NCBI RefSeq assembly: GCF_050003625.1
Contig: NC_134399.1
Coordinates: forward strand, 220,528,975 to 220,592,974
Reading direction: 5' to 3'
DNA: 64,000 nt
From: Haematobia irritans
Taxonomy: Eukaryota > Arthropoda > Insecta > Diptera > Muscidae
The notes under the pieces were generated by a model. That model was not told where the DNA came from and made no database searches. It was given only the letters and a program-made list of their open reading frames with translations. Position 1 is the stretch's first letter; every line of letters begins with the position of its first letter. Both the position numbers and the translations under genes were made by a program. Below are positions 44,601-55,949 of the stretch, in pieces.

Positions 44601-47600
44601 AAGTAGTCGGGATGCAAAATTATTTGATTTCCATTGATTGTTCGCAAATTTTCGTCTCTGCGGATGTTAATGTTAAATGTAGCCCAGTATCTTCTCTTAT
44701 TGCATATCTATTTGCTTTTGTTCCTATTGTTGAAGGTTCAAAAGGTTATATAGGTCATTGAGAGATCTAGCTTATTCTGCTTTTCAGGCTGACAAGACTC
44801 GGAACAAGGCAAAATCTGTTATGAGGAAAGAGAAGAGGAAGTATTATTTCAGGCGGTTTAATGGTCTCAGTACCGACGGTCTATGGAAAGTTCTTCGGGG
44901 AGCAGGATGCGTTGGAGGTGATGGTGTTTCTTTCGACGAGGATGGATGAAGTGAACAATTTTTTTGTTAATTGTGCTCCTACGGACTATGAGGAAACATT
45001 CGATTTCAATAGTTTTTCTTTTCCTGAAGACGGGTTTTCTTTTAACTATGTAGGCGTAGAAGATGTTTCAGCGGCTATTCTGTAGATAAAGTCTAGATCG
45101 GTTGGAGTCGATAATATCTCTCCCAACATATCAGATATTGGATCTTTTTAACTCAGTTTTGACTACCTCTGTATTTCCTTCTGGTTGGAAAATGGCTCGT
45201 GTAGTGCCAAATCCCAAGTTTAAGGTGGTCAACGGACCGGATGACCTACGACCTATTTCTATTCTCCCGGTCTTATCGAAAATTTGTGAGCATTTGATTA
45301 AGGATCAGTTGATTTTTAAGTTTGGAAACAGGATTTTGAGTATTCAATATGGTTTTCGTAAGGGCCATAGCATCCCATCTTTACTATTACACCACACTGA
45401 CTCCATCCGAGAGAATATCAACGCCGCCAATATCTGTGCTCTGGTCTCTATTGATTTGACGAAGGGTTTAATTCTATTTCTTTTCTAACTATGATTAAAA
45501 AGCTATGCCTCAGATTTAATTTTTCTATGACCGCGCGTAAATTTATTCTTTCATATTTGAGTGGAAGGACTCAGTTTGTGGATTTGAATAACAGAACTTC
45601 TTGTATTTTGCCATTAAATTCGGGTGTTCCCCAGGGCTCGATCCTTGGCCCGCTGCTTTTTCTTTTATACATGGATGATTAGGGGGAATATTTAAGTGGT
45701 TGTGCTTGCTCTTTATTTATATATGCTGATGATGTTTTTCTTCTCTTTAACTCTCGTCGCGAATTTTCTGATGTTTTCGAAAGCAACATTAATTATTGTT
45801 TGAGTAGAGTCGCACAATGGTCAGGTGATAATTCTTTTGTTATAAACCCGCTAAAGACGAAAGCATTACTGTTTGGCGGTGATAGTGATGTGATTGATGT
45901 CCGTTTGGGGATGTATAGGTTTGAATTTGTTAGCCAGATTAAGTGTTTGGGTATTCTAATTGACCAAAATTTGAGTTTTGTTCCTCATATTGAGTTGGTT
46001 CAAAATAAATTATATTCTTCCTTGCGTCGAATTTATTCATGCAATTTAGTCCTTGGATTAGATACAGACTTGCACATGCGTTATTGTTGCCTGCTATACG
46101 ATACGGTCTGCAGATTTTTTGGGAGTGGCTGCTACCCATTTTTAGCGATTGAAATACTATTGTCAGATTTGTCTAAGAGGAAGAGACCATGTTTCAGAAT
46201 TTGTGGGGAGGTTCCTTGGTGTATCGATTGCTCATTATGTCAAGTGTACCAATCTGCTATTCTTATATAAAGTTATTCGAAGTGGGGTACCTAGCACTCT
46301 ATGTGACTCTTTTCGATTCTCTCGCTCGACGAGAAATCCTCAGATTGTGAGTCCTTGTATCTCTTGTTCTTTATATGAAACGTCGTTTCATGTGCGAGTC
46401 GCTCGTATCTGGAACATGTTGCCTCTTGATTTGAGAATTTTCTCCCATTCGAATAATGCTTTTCGTTTAAAAATGTATCGTTTTTTCGGGAGCATCAATT
46501 TGAAGTTGACATTGATATTCTATAATGCTCTATATTTTTGGTGCTAATAGCTGGACCCTGCCTGTTAGTTTGTCTTTCGAATTCGTATTCCCTTACATTA
46601 TACTTACTTGGCGGGGGGAGCCCTTTTATGAGTTACTCATGTAAACAATTGTTATACAATTTTAAATTTACACACTTGTTATTTTATGTATCTTTACTTA
46701 GGCTTTAGTCACATAATACATTTATTATTTGGCTTCATTGGCTTTGTATTACGAAATAAATGGAAATTGAAATTGAATTGAATAAATCGAAACTAAGTGG
46801 GGAAATAGAATTAGTGTCTTTTTCGAATGTCCTTCTAAGTGGACATCGGTAGTGAAAGGGTTAAATAATCTCAGAGGCAACACTTTTGGAGGATTGTTAA
46901 TAAAGAAAATATTATTAGCTGTCATTACTAGCTTGAACTTAAATATACTTCGTATCAGAATAAAACAAATGCCTTAATAACACTGAATTGTTTCTCAACA
47001 AAATTATGTACTATATTTCAGAGTGAGCACTTTCCTTTTTTGGGCACAAATTCTTCCCTAACGGAAATGAGATGCCGCACCATGTTTTATACATCCTTAG
47101 GACGTCTGTTAATGTTCGATTTGGGCGAAGATGAGGAACGATTCTACAGCTTTCTAAATCCGCTGACAAGTAAGCTATTCCGTTAGGGGTTTTTATCCTT
47201 TGCTATATTGTGAATTTTATATTGAAAATTAGATCAATTCGAATCTCTTGCCCCTGTTCTAATGGATGCCAATAGTTTCCCCAATGAAGAAGCTAAGAAG
47301 GCTATAATTGGTTTAGCCAGAGATTTAAGAGGCTTGGCCCAGCCATTAACGTCAAGAGTTCCATATACTATGCTCTTTGATTGGCTGTAAGTAAAATTTG
47401 TGTTTGGTGTGCGTTAGATTGCGAATAAATCACTATCTCTTTTTCAGTTATTATTCTGATTATTTGCCCATGCTTATACGAGCCGTGGAGTTATGGGCCC
47501 ATGATCCTGCCGTTACAACTCCTGTTCTCAAGTTATTTGCCGAATTAGTACATTGTCGTACTCAGCGATTGCAGGGCAATGTTTCCAGTCCTATGGGAAT

Positions 47601-49522
47601 TCTATTGTTTAGAGAGGCTTCAAAACTTATTTGTATATATGGAAATCGCATCTTACATTTAGATGTACCACGTGATCAACAGTATCCAATGCGAATAAAA
47701 GGTATCTCCGTATGTTTTACAATTTTAAAAAATGCTTTGGGGGGTAATTATGTAAATTTCGGAGTCTTCAAATTATATGGCGATGATACATTGGATAACG
47801 TTCTCAGAATTGCTGCTAAAATGATTATGTCTATACAACAAAACGATTTGCTGGTAAGTTCTCTTCATGTTTTCAGAAGCTGTAATTGTTTAAATAACTT
47901 AATATACAATATCTATAGGAATATCCGAAATTGGCTTCATCCTACTTCAATTTGTTGAACTGTTTATCACAAGATCATATAAGTTTTTTGGCTGGCATAG
48001 AACCTGGTGCATTTGTGTACATTCTAGAGAGTTTATCTAAAGGCTTTACAGCTTTAGGTATGATAAAAATACACACATAGTAAATACTCAACAAATATTT
48101 GTATGTACGCAATATTTTTTAGATTCGACCATCTACATAACATGCTGTGCCATATTGGATAGCATAATATCATTCATATTTAAGCAATTGCAATTGAAAA
48201 GTGAGTTAAAAAATTTAAAGAAACATACTGTTAAAAAATTTTTAATACATTTTTATATTTCAGTGTCTACATTCCCAAATAAGAAATTACGAAGCTTAAC
48301 ACCAGAAAATGCAAGGTTTCTTGAGGTAATATATTGTAAACTTTTGCCCCTATATTGGTTCCAAAATATATTACATATTTCCAAAAATTCGAGAAAAAAA
48401 AATTGAAATATTTTTTGATATTTCATTAAGGAAGGGAACTCCCATCGCACCCGATTTATGTGTCTGATTTTTCAGGCGAGATGAACACTTTCGTCGTATC
48501 GGCATTTGAAAAAATCTATATATGATAATGCCTTATGCACGAAACCTAATGGTCCATTATTTAAATTAAAATGAGAGAATCAAATTAACCCTCTAACCCT
48601 CGGGAAGCTTTTAGTAAAACACACCTTAATATTAGAAAAATGGATAAAATAAAAAGAAAACTTAATAAAAACTGTTCAAGAGTCTTGACAAAAAAATTGG
48701 GGCATTAGAGGGTTAATTAGCATTTTGAATGAACGAGTATGGGTGCCACAGTTAGTGTGTGATAGATTGATAGAATTTGATATCCTCAATAAAATTTGGT
48801 TCGAAGGAAAACATATCAGATGCTTCAAAAAGAGATTTTTTAAATTTGATCGACTATTGGTATAATTTCTTTTTTTAAATTTGGTAGTTTACTCCATAGG
48901 TCCAAAACATTTTCTTTTAATTCTTTGATTTTCAATCAAATTTCGTTAAAGAAAAGATGGTGCAGCGATTCAACATAGAATTTAAATTGATGTAACCAAA
49001 AATAATTCACGATGTCTGCATTTTTATTTTAGGTTGTTAAAATGAATTCCGAATTACTGCAAAACATGATGTCGACATTACTTAATAATGTCATGGCTGA
49101 AGATTGCAAAAACCAATGGTCTATGTCAAGACCGTTGCTAGTGTTGATCCTCCTTTATGAAGACTATTTTAGGTATGTTAAAATTCTATATATATGATAC
49201 GAGGTTAATATATACATATATATATATTTTTTTAGATCTCTTAAAGAGAATATTCTACGCGCACAACCATTAGATAAACAACAAATAATGGCCCAATGGT
49301 TCGACGATTTGATGAATGGAATTGAACGCAATGTTTCCGTCAAAAATAAGGAAAAGTATGTAAACTTTGAAATGCAAAGAGGGCGAAAATTTAATACAAA
49401 ATCTATATTTCAGATTTATTCATAATTTATCATCTTTCAGACGTGATGTGGTGAATTTGCCAAAAACGTCAAATTATAATACTGGTTCGTCATATAATGA
49501 TGATTTGATCATAGATATGTAG
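38675..49522 (+). CDS. Ranbp16: Exportin-7 / Ran-binding protein 16 (importin-beta family)
   Basis: Eighteen coding exons, all with GT-AG borders and compatible phases: 38675-38677, 38873-39102, 39162-39327, 39382-39620, 39693-39909, 42015-42113, 42182-42328, 42395-43074, 43143-43287, 47022-47169, 47233-47386, 47448-47853, 47919-48057, 48123-48200, 48264-48325, 49033-49172, 49236-49355, 49414-49522. The total is 1093 residues (human XPO7 1087). It is a nuclear export receptor made of HEAT repeats that binds Ran-GTP through its N terminus. The match to XPO7 runs end to end: [125 protein letters not shown]. Exon 4's donor (39620) is the least certain. Exon 1 contributes the initiator Met alone. 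Introns 5 and 9 are long and carry mobile DNA. Confidence 0.95.
40220..40870 (+). repeat. Duplicated block ending in an AATA-rich tail, possible LINE 3' end
   Basis: Two direct copies of about 180 bp sharing TTACTAAGTATATATCTTA-like and TGTAGACTACGTTACAAAAA words, 330 bp apart, then a short simple-sequence tail. The tail is what suggests a retrotransposed element. No coding sequence remains. Confidence 0.5.
40877..40932. mobile_element. Fragment of the GTACTATGTTC MITE
   Basis: GTAACCGGTGGAAAAAGGCG through GAAAACTGAACATAGTACCC matches one end of the copies at 6016-6230 and 8066-8283. Confidence 0.6.
41411..41485 (+). mobile_element. SINE fragment
   Basis: GGGTCGTTGATTCAAGTCCA then TTTCGACCGAACACCAAGTT and TTTTTCAGC resemble the B-box region and adjoining phrase of the tRNA-derived SINE. 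The A box and the body are absent. Confidence 0.6.
43477..46864. mobile_element. TTAA-flanked piggyBac-type element interrupted by a LINE
   Basis: The left end reads TTAACCCTTTCACTACC (43477-43493) and the right end GGTAGTGAAAGGGTTAA (46848-46864), a perfect 17-base inverted repeat including TTAA. TTAA targets and CCC...GGG ends are the mark of piggyBac transposons. The original element was probably only a few hundred base pairs (43481-~43840 plus ~46795-46860); a LINE accounts for most of the span. No piggyBac transposase is present. It lies in Ranbp16 intron 9. Confidence 0.82.
43849..46795 (+). mobile_element. Degenerate non-LTR retrotransposon (LINE), EN and RT remnants
   Basis: An apurinic-type endonuclease is visible at about 43918-44520 ([38 protein letters not shown] in another frame, then [20 protein letters not shown]). 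Reverse transcriptase follows at about 45180-45850: [46 protein letters not shown] and YADD near 45722. Stops and frame changes break the frame at least five times (near 44274, 44560, 45084, 45488, 45681). The 3' end is an AAATTGAAATTGAATTG-type tail around 46757-46790. It is sense to Ranbp16. The clade is not determined; it lacks a recognisable ORF1, so it may be 5'-truncated. Confidence 0.88.
48585..48716. mobile_element. Second TTAA-flanked piggyBac-type MITE, 132 bp
   Basis: Left TTAACCCTCTAACCCTC, right GGCATTAGAGGGTTAA: a 12-base perfect inverted repeat including TTAA, extending imperfectly. It lies in Ranbp16 intron 15 (48326-49032). The end sequence differs from the CCCTTTCACTACC element in intron 9, so it is a different family of the same type. 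Confidence 0.72.
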
Positions 49523-50765
49523 TAAAGACGAAAAATAAAACATAGCTCTCTACTTATTTACATGTTTATCTTTTTTTTTGCCTACATTTACTAAAAATTT
49601 CCTTTTTTAGAAAATATTTTTGGTTTTTTGTTTATTATTTTTTGTTTGTTTATAAGAGAGATCTATGTGCAAATTTCCTTATTATTAGAAAAAGTTTAAT
49701 TTTTTGTATTTCTATTTCAGATAGTTCGTATCAGATATATTCAGAAAATAATTATTCCGTTTCTGTGTGATTACTTTATCCTGAGAAGCACATACAACCG
49801 ACTGCTTTTGATATGTTAACGTATACAATTTTGGATATTAGATTTTAAACAATTCTCGATATAAACTGACCCAGCAACAAGCATGATGTCTGATTAGAAC
49901 CGAAAATTTTGTACTTTAAATAAAATTTTTGATGTACATACATATATACATATATATTCATATTACTCGAAACTAAAAGTTTTTTATCTTCAAGACATTG
50001 CTGTAGTATACTTGTTAACATTGATTTCATCAATAGAAAGACATTGAAATTGGTTTGAAAATACCTCACCCGATGCGTCAATGCTGAATGTGCGTCAGAG
50101 ATTAATAATAAGGCGCATGATTTAATGGTGGTAGGGTCATTTATATAATAGGAATTTTAGTTCTACAAAGGTAAGAACAAATGCCATTTTGACGTGCTGA
50201 CGAAATATATTTGTAATAAGCTGTTTACACTTGAAATCTAGTAATTATGCACTGATAGAAAAGTAATTAAGACTGCCAGGTCTTGGATGAATTACCATCG
50301 GTTGTTACCATTTAGGTATTAATTCGACATCAATAGTTTATGATGACAACATTTTGTAACAAATTATTGCTCAGGTGGTATAATTTTCATACCATACGTA
50401 ACCGAAATATAATCAATTATTGGCTCTAGATATCGAATGTTGCAAGGTATAAATGATAACAAAGCAGTATAAATGCCTGGCAATAACTATAATACCGAAG
50501 GAATCTAATGATGGCTTTTTCTGGGCTGTATATACTAAGTCCAATAATACAGCGTAAAAATACAAAAACAAGATTTTTCAATACTTTTGTAGTAAATTTA
50601 TTACAGCAGTCACTTCTAGGCCTCATTTTAAATGCACTACAAATTCAAAATATTCCTGCTGGTGGAATTACAGGACCTTTTTCAAAACATATAAAAAGTA
50701 TCTAACATTACATGACAGGGTTGAATGCAAAATACAGTACTCATATTTTATTGCCGAAGTAAATT
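49523..50765 (+). other. Ranbp16 3' UTR and spacer
   Basis: An AATAAA lies at 49534-49539, only 12 bases after the stop codon, and may be used for a very short 3' UTR; later signals are also possible. No gene is recognisable in the rest. Confidence 0.4.
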
Positions 50766-51110
50766 CCACCGTGGTGCAATGGTTAGCATGCCCGCCTTGC
50801 ATACACAAGGTCGTGGGTTCGATTCCTGCTACGACCGAACACCAAAAAGTTTTTCAGCGGTGGATTATCCCAACTCAGTAATGCTGGTGACATTTCTGAG
50901 GGTTTCAAAGCTTCTCTAAGTGGTTTCACTGGAATGTGGAACGCCGTTCGGACTCGGCTATAAAAAGGAGGTCCCTTGTCATTGAGCTTAACATGGAATC
51001 GGCCAGCACTCAGTGATAAGAGAGAAGTTCACCACTGTGGTATCACAATGGACTGAATAGTCTAAGTGAGCCTGGTACATCGGGCTGCCACATAACCTAA
51101 CCTAACCTAA
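50766..51110 (+). mobile_element. tRNA-derived SINE, full-length reference copy
   Basis: 345 bp. The head has an A box GTGCAATGGTTAGCATG and a B box GTGGGTTCGATTCC (about 50813-50826), the internal promoter of RNA polymerase III. The body has CCAAAAAGTTTTTCAGCGG, GGCTATAAAAAGGAGGTCCC, CATTGAGCTTAACATGG and AGTGATAAGAGAGAAGTTC. It ends GGGCTGCCACATAACCTAAC with a short CCTAA repeat. Other copies: 20334, 22433, 32803, 34596, and fragments at 23857 and 41411. Confidence 0.93.
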
Positions 51111-51605
51111 ACTACGGCGCCATTCCACCATTTTGGTGGTGGCTGATCTTAACAATCGTACTTACACCAAAATCAAAATAGAACCAGTCATCTGTTGATG
51201 GTCTCCGACCTATCTCTAGAGAAAATCTTTGCAAAAACATACTTCTAAACAATTTCATTTCTCCTACCATTAAACCCCTCAATAATGGAATTCCTCAAGA
51301 ACCAACGTTTTCGGTGGTATTGTTTCACACAATGGTGATAACAAAATTCTAAAAATTTTTGGTACATTTCCCATCACAGCTGGCGATGTTATAATTTCAT
51401 TTCAGAGTCTATAGTATCGATGGAGATGAAATGGAACTTTGAATAACTACCAGAGATATTTTACTTTCACGTTTACAAAACCAATTTTCTAAATTAGAAG
51501 GAGAATTAAATTGTAACGTTTTTTAATTTCAAACATGTGCACACTAAAACATGTATTTTTCGCAGAAAGTAGTAAGAATTTGTTTAAAAAACACACAATT
51601 TATTT

Positions 51606-51651
51606 ACGTCAATTTATAGATGGACTTTCAGTGCCATCTATAAATTGACGT
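51606..51651. repeat. Perfect 18-bp inverted repeat, 10-base loop
   Basis: ACGTCAATTTATAGATGG (51606-51623) and CCATCTATAAATTGACGT (51634-51651) are exact complements separated by ACTTTCAGTG. It could be a small foldback element or a folded RNA. There are no flanking signs of a gene. Confidence 0.85.
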
Positions 51652-51694
51652 TTGTTATCACGCTAAAAGAGAGAAAAGTTGTGTCTTGTTCAAA

Positions 51695-51826
51695 ATGGCT
51701 TTGACAGAAGAACTTAAAAATAACATATTTAATAGCGCTCCGATACAGAAATACGGGGCTGTTACTATATGTCAAGAAGGGTGTTGGCTAAAGAGAAGAA
51801 CTGTCAAGCTTTGCGGTGGAGTGTAA
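51695..51826 (+). other. Short open frame of 43 codons, unassigned
   Basis: ATG at 51695 after CAAA, a good insect start context; the product begins MALTEELKNNIFNSAPIQKY and ends KLCGGV. I do not recognise it. The composition looks protein-like rather than repeat-like, so it may be the first exon or remnant of a gene or transposon. No splice donor was confirmed. Confidence 0.25.
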
Positions 51827-52483
51827 TTGAAATTGTTGCAGAAAAATATTTTTTTAAACAGTGATGCAGAAAGATTTGCACAAAAATTATAAAAACTTTC
51901 CATAGAAAAACGAACATTTCGCACAAAATTGTGAAAAGAAAAACACAAAACGTAAGTGCGTGTGAAAGAAAGCAAAAATAAAGTGAAAAATATGAATTCA
52001 ATGTCGGGGAAAATTTATATATGTACATATATAGATTAAATCCAAGGCGAAGAAAAATTGTTCGACGGCGTCGTGCACGAACGGCAAACATAATTAGTTT
52101 ACACATTGTCGGCTTATTTGTTGTCTCCACAAAGGGGAGCTACAAATTATAGTGCTCTCAGAAATGTTTAGATATCTCTTTGTTCTCAAAATCTGGGTTT
52201 CGACTCCTCTCTGATTCACACTTACTATTCTCCAATCATCCCTTTCTTGTATCCCAACAGTGTATGCTAAAAGTTTACGTATATTAATATTGAAGTGACA
52301 AGTAATCTACATTATTTAATTTTTTTTGAAAATTATTTGATTCCAATGGGATTCCAAATGATAATGCATCAAAAGGCTGGTGAGTGTGTCGTATGACGAA
52401 TGAAATAAATCAAACCTGTATTGAGTACCCACTACATTCAATTTCCAAAGTGATATTCCTTAAAAAAGAAGTGAACAATTTAA

Positions 52484-52727
52484 TACCTCATTCATATTAA
52501 GCTCGAAATCTACTAAAAGGGGATATGAAATCCCTTTTTTATAAGGCAAATGACAGTTAAAATCTAGTTAAAGTGGATTTTGGAAGTGTAATACCTCATT
52601 CACATTACACTTCCAAAATCCACTTTAACTAGATTTCAACTGTCATTTGCCTTATAAATAAGGGATTTCAAATCAACTTTTAATAGATTTCGAGCCTAAT
52701 GTGAATGAAGTATAATGTGAATGAGGT
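52484..52727. mobile_element. Foldback MITE with ~110-bp inverted arms
   Basis: The left arm (52484-52592) and right arm (52604-52727) are near-perfect inverse copies with an 11-base spacer ACCTCATTCAC. Both arms contain AAGGCAAATGACAGTT, CTAGTTAAAGTGGATTTTGG and start TACCTCATTCA. The right arm has an extra ~14 bases near its outer end. One arm alone recurs at about 63769-63845. Confidence 0.9.
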
Positions 52728-53044
52728 ATAGGATTGATGTGCTTGGATTTTCAGAGAATATCTATAAAAAATGCTTATATAGTTTAACATAGCTTTCTCC
52801 TTTTTGCGGATTTTGTGTCATCCTCGGCTTAAATCTACTTTAGTACAAGTGGTCCGATTGGTCTAACTTTTGGCTAGCGTGTAGACTTTTCGATTCTAAA
52901 CACGAAACGTAATATATCTCTTTTTGTGGGAAAGACCTATTTTCAGAGTTACGGGCCCCTAAAGTTTTCATTATCACATATATTGGATTTGGTATCAATC
53001 GCATATAATCATCCTAAAAGTAATATATTTAGAATAACCTGGAC

Positions 53045-53290
53045 ACGGAGAGGTCCTGGGTTCGCGTTAGCCCACTTTGGACTCTGTTCACAGAAGAAAG
53101 TCTCAAAACCCGACCGAAGCCGGCCACCTGTCCACTTTGGGTTCGCGTTAGCCCACTTTAGACTCTGTCTATATGAGCAAGTCTTAAACCGCGGCCAAGG
53201 TCCGCCACCTATCCAGTTTGGGATCGCGTTAGTCCACTTTGGACTCTGTCCATTGGAGAAAGTCCCGGCCGAAGACCGGTCAATTTTCAA
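53045..53290. repeat. GC-richer tandem repeat, about three units of ~82 bp
   Basis: The phrase TTCGCGTTAGCCCACTTT and the CTCTGTYYAYA...GAAAGTCYC phrase recur near 53061, 53144 and 53224. Units also share the CGGCCACCTRTCCASTTTGG block. The base composition is strikingly higher in GC than the surrounding DNA. Frames through it on both strands are open but reflect the repeat. Confidence 0.75.
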
Positions 53291-53760
53291 GGGTCGGTGT
53301 CTCGAAAACTACGCTCTTCCGACAAAATGTTTACTTAATATTTTCTCTTTAAAATGTAGTATTACGCAAAAAACGCAATTTCATTCATTTAATGAAAATT
53401 AACAAATATATTAAAGAATATACAGATTTTTATATGTCGATATTTCGAAAAACTAGGCTTTTCCGACAAATTTTTTACTTAACATTTTTGCTTTAAATTT
53501 CTTCTCCTAAACTCAAAAACATTTTTGTTTGTTTTTAACAACTATTGCTAAAGTAGATTTGTTCCAAAAAATATTCCAATATTACAAAACCAATGCGTTA
53601 AATTTTTTAAAAATTAAAATGATTCATACCAATCACAAAACAGAAAGACTTTTTGGAAATTGAGATATATTACTATTGAACAAGCTTTAGGCAACGAATT
53701 TGTATTAAACGCGATAATTACGCTGCCATATTTTTTTTTAATTTGACGGCACATTTTAGT

Positions 53761-54296
53761 ACACACAAAAAAATATTTTTCTGATTCAATCACGAAATTA
53801 ATTGATCCAATTAATTTTTTAATTGAAATGTCTTCAATCACGAAAATGATAGTTTCAATCACAGTTTTAATTGGGCATAGAAAAAATCCTTGATTAAAAA
53901 ATTAATTGATGTCATTAGCAATTTTCAATTATTTTTTTAATTGATTCAATTAAAAATTTTATTGATTTTGAATGCAAACCCCAATTAATTTTTTATTTAA
54001 AAAGGTAACTATTTTCAACTACTTTCTGAATTGGCTTAGAATTTTTATTTTGATTAAGAAATGTTCATCACTTTTTTTAACTGACTTCGTCTTCTGAATT
54101 TGATTAAAAAGTTAATTCTATCAATTAATTTTTTAATTAAAAATTTTAAAATTTTCAATCATTGACTTAATTAACCTAATGTTTCTACCTTGATTAAAAA
54201 GTTAATTGTATCAATTAATTTATTAATTGAAAAAACATTCAACTTCAATTAACTTTTTAATTGGAAATATTCTGGTGATATTTTTTTCTGTGTATG
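53761..54296. mobile_element. MITE built of ATTAATTTTTTAATTGA words
   Basis: Left end ACACACAAAAAAATATTTTT, right end GATATTTTTTTCTGTGT, an imperfect inverted repeat. Inside, the phrase TTAATTGATTCAATTAATTT and variants recur about eight times, with TCAATCACGAAA near the left end. Non-coding. Confidence 0.7.
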
Positions 54297-55534
54297 TTTA
54301 TATCTTTATAAGATAAATAAATTGCGTCGAGCAAGTGTCGTCGCTATTGAGAAGTTGTACCACGCCATGTTTCTAAATTAAAGGTTTGTTAGGGCATTTC
54401 ACTATGCTTCAATTTTTAAACAATTAAGCGCGGCCTATAAGGACCTTTCAAATATATAAATATAAGAACCAATTTCAAATATTTCTTTTAGATTTGTACA
54501 TTTTTAAATTCTCTATTAACAATCGCTACAAAATTCACTATTTTTATTCTCCTAGTAATGATGTTGTACCAGCGTCAAATATTTGAAAAATTATCTTTTT
54601 TTTTTAATTAATAAAGTAACGGGATTTATTAAATTTTGTTAATAAAATCAGATGAAAATGCTACAATAAAAATTACAATGTAGAAAATACTAAACGCTAA
54701 ATGAGAATATTGCGTTTAACTACAAAATATAAATGCTAAAGATGGATGCAATAATGTGGCATATAAAGTGTATGAATAGTTCGTGCCAGCACTGTATATA
54801 TTTTGGTGCGAATGTAACCACTATATATAGAAGAATTTCCGTCAATAAATTGTGAGCTCTATCTGTCTCTTTCTTGCATTCTCCTTCGTTCAATCGTTTC
54901 GTCGAGTTTTATTGTACTTTCGTTGTATTATTAATCAAGTTTTCATTGGTGGTTGCAAATTGCAATTTTGGTGTACCAGTGTACTGAGGAAAATTCTAAA
55001 TTGTACGTGCTTACTGTTGTAATAAATTAGAAAAAAATTAAAATATTTGTATATCAGTTACACCAAACTAGAAATAATTGAAAGTTTACATACAACATGC
55101 AAAAATCGCTATTAATACGTTGTTTTTCATAAAATAAAAATGTATAAATCTCATCCCTTGTATTACTACTAAAAGTACGATCGAACTCTCGAACCGTAGA
55201 ACAACCATAGGAAGGCAATAGAAAAAAATATACATATACATACACTTAAATAGGCAGGCAAAAGTGTAAAGAGAATAAAAGAAATTTGGGTTGGAGAAGT
55301 AAAGTGAAGGGAGGAGGAGGACGTCAACGTCGAACGAAGCACCAGAAAAAAAGGAGAATCATATACAGCAGCGTTTTTTCAACAGGAGAAAAACGACTAG
55401 GCGAAGAAGAGGAGAACTCCCAGGCAATTAATTAAAAAAAAAAGAATTATTCAGGAAAAATTAGCAAGAAATTTGGTTACACTAACTTGTGGATTGGATC
55501 TTGTTGGAAACTAGGGTAGTGAAAACAAATCTAG
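54297..55534 (+). promoter_or_regulatory. Gbeta13F upstream region and 5' UTR exon
   Basis: A non-coding exon most likely ends at 55534, where AATCTAG is followed by GTAAGTAAATT, a strong donor. Its start is not fixed; the purine-rich stretch from about 55260 looks like 5' UTR. A possible TATA-like ACTATATATAGAAG lies near 54820. A short fragment of the CCCTGCCA-type repeat is at 54340-54366 (TATTGAGAAGTTGTACCACG). Confidence 0.45.
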
Positions 55535-55949
55535 GTAAGTAAATTATGTACATCATGGAAATGTGTGTGTTTTTTATGGTATTGATGAAAATTGTCAAGT
55601 GAATTTGTTAAAACTAACACCCCACAACTTTTCGTAACTTTTTTTTCTTCTCATTCGCCACCCTTTGCCTGTCCGCCCGTCGTGTTCATCGTCATCATCA
55701 TCATCACCACACTCAACTCAATCTCACAATCTGCGGCCTTCCCAACCACCACCTATAAAAGATATAGAGATTTTCACCATCATCATCACCAAGTAAGCAG
55801 CAGTCAGTAGTAGTAGTGCAACCGACATAAAAAACAAAGTTCCAATCGCAACAGCCAGAAAAGTAATAAAGCAGAGTCATCCACTAAATTTTTTATATAA
55901 AGTCCACCACATCCATCTAACAAATAACAATTAGCAAAAGTCTACAAAG
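55535..55949 (+). other. Gbeta13F 5' UTR intron and second 5' UTR part
   Basis: The intron starting at 55535 must end before 55950. A plausible acceptor is CCAAGTAAGCAG ending at about 55801, after a pyrimidine-rich stretch with a CATCATCATCACC simple repeat (55687-55708 and 55776-55793). The exact 3' site is not settled. Confidence 0.45.

Larger units (their letters stand above)
51111..52483. other. Spacer with a hairpin and a short frame
   Basis: A degraded piece of the CCCTGCCA-type repeat lies at about 51330-51460 (CATCACAGCTGGCGATG, GATGAAATGGAACTTTGAA). The hairpin at 51606-51651 and a 43-codon frame at 51695 are listed separately. Nothing else is supported. Confidence 0.4.

Noticed and set aside
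50771..50835. tRNA gene at the SINE head
   Set aside because: The same head recurs in five copies with the same body and tail, which identifies a SINE rather than a tRNA gene.
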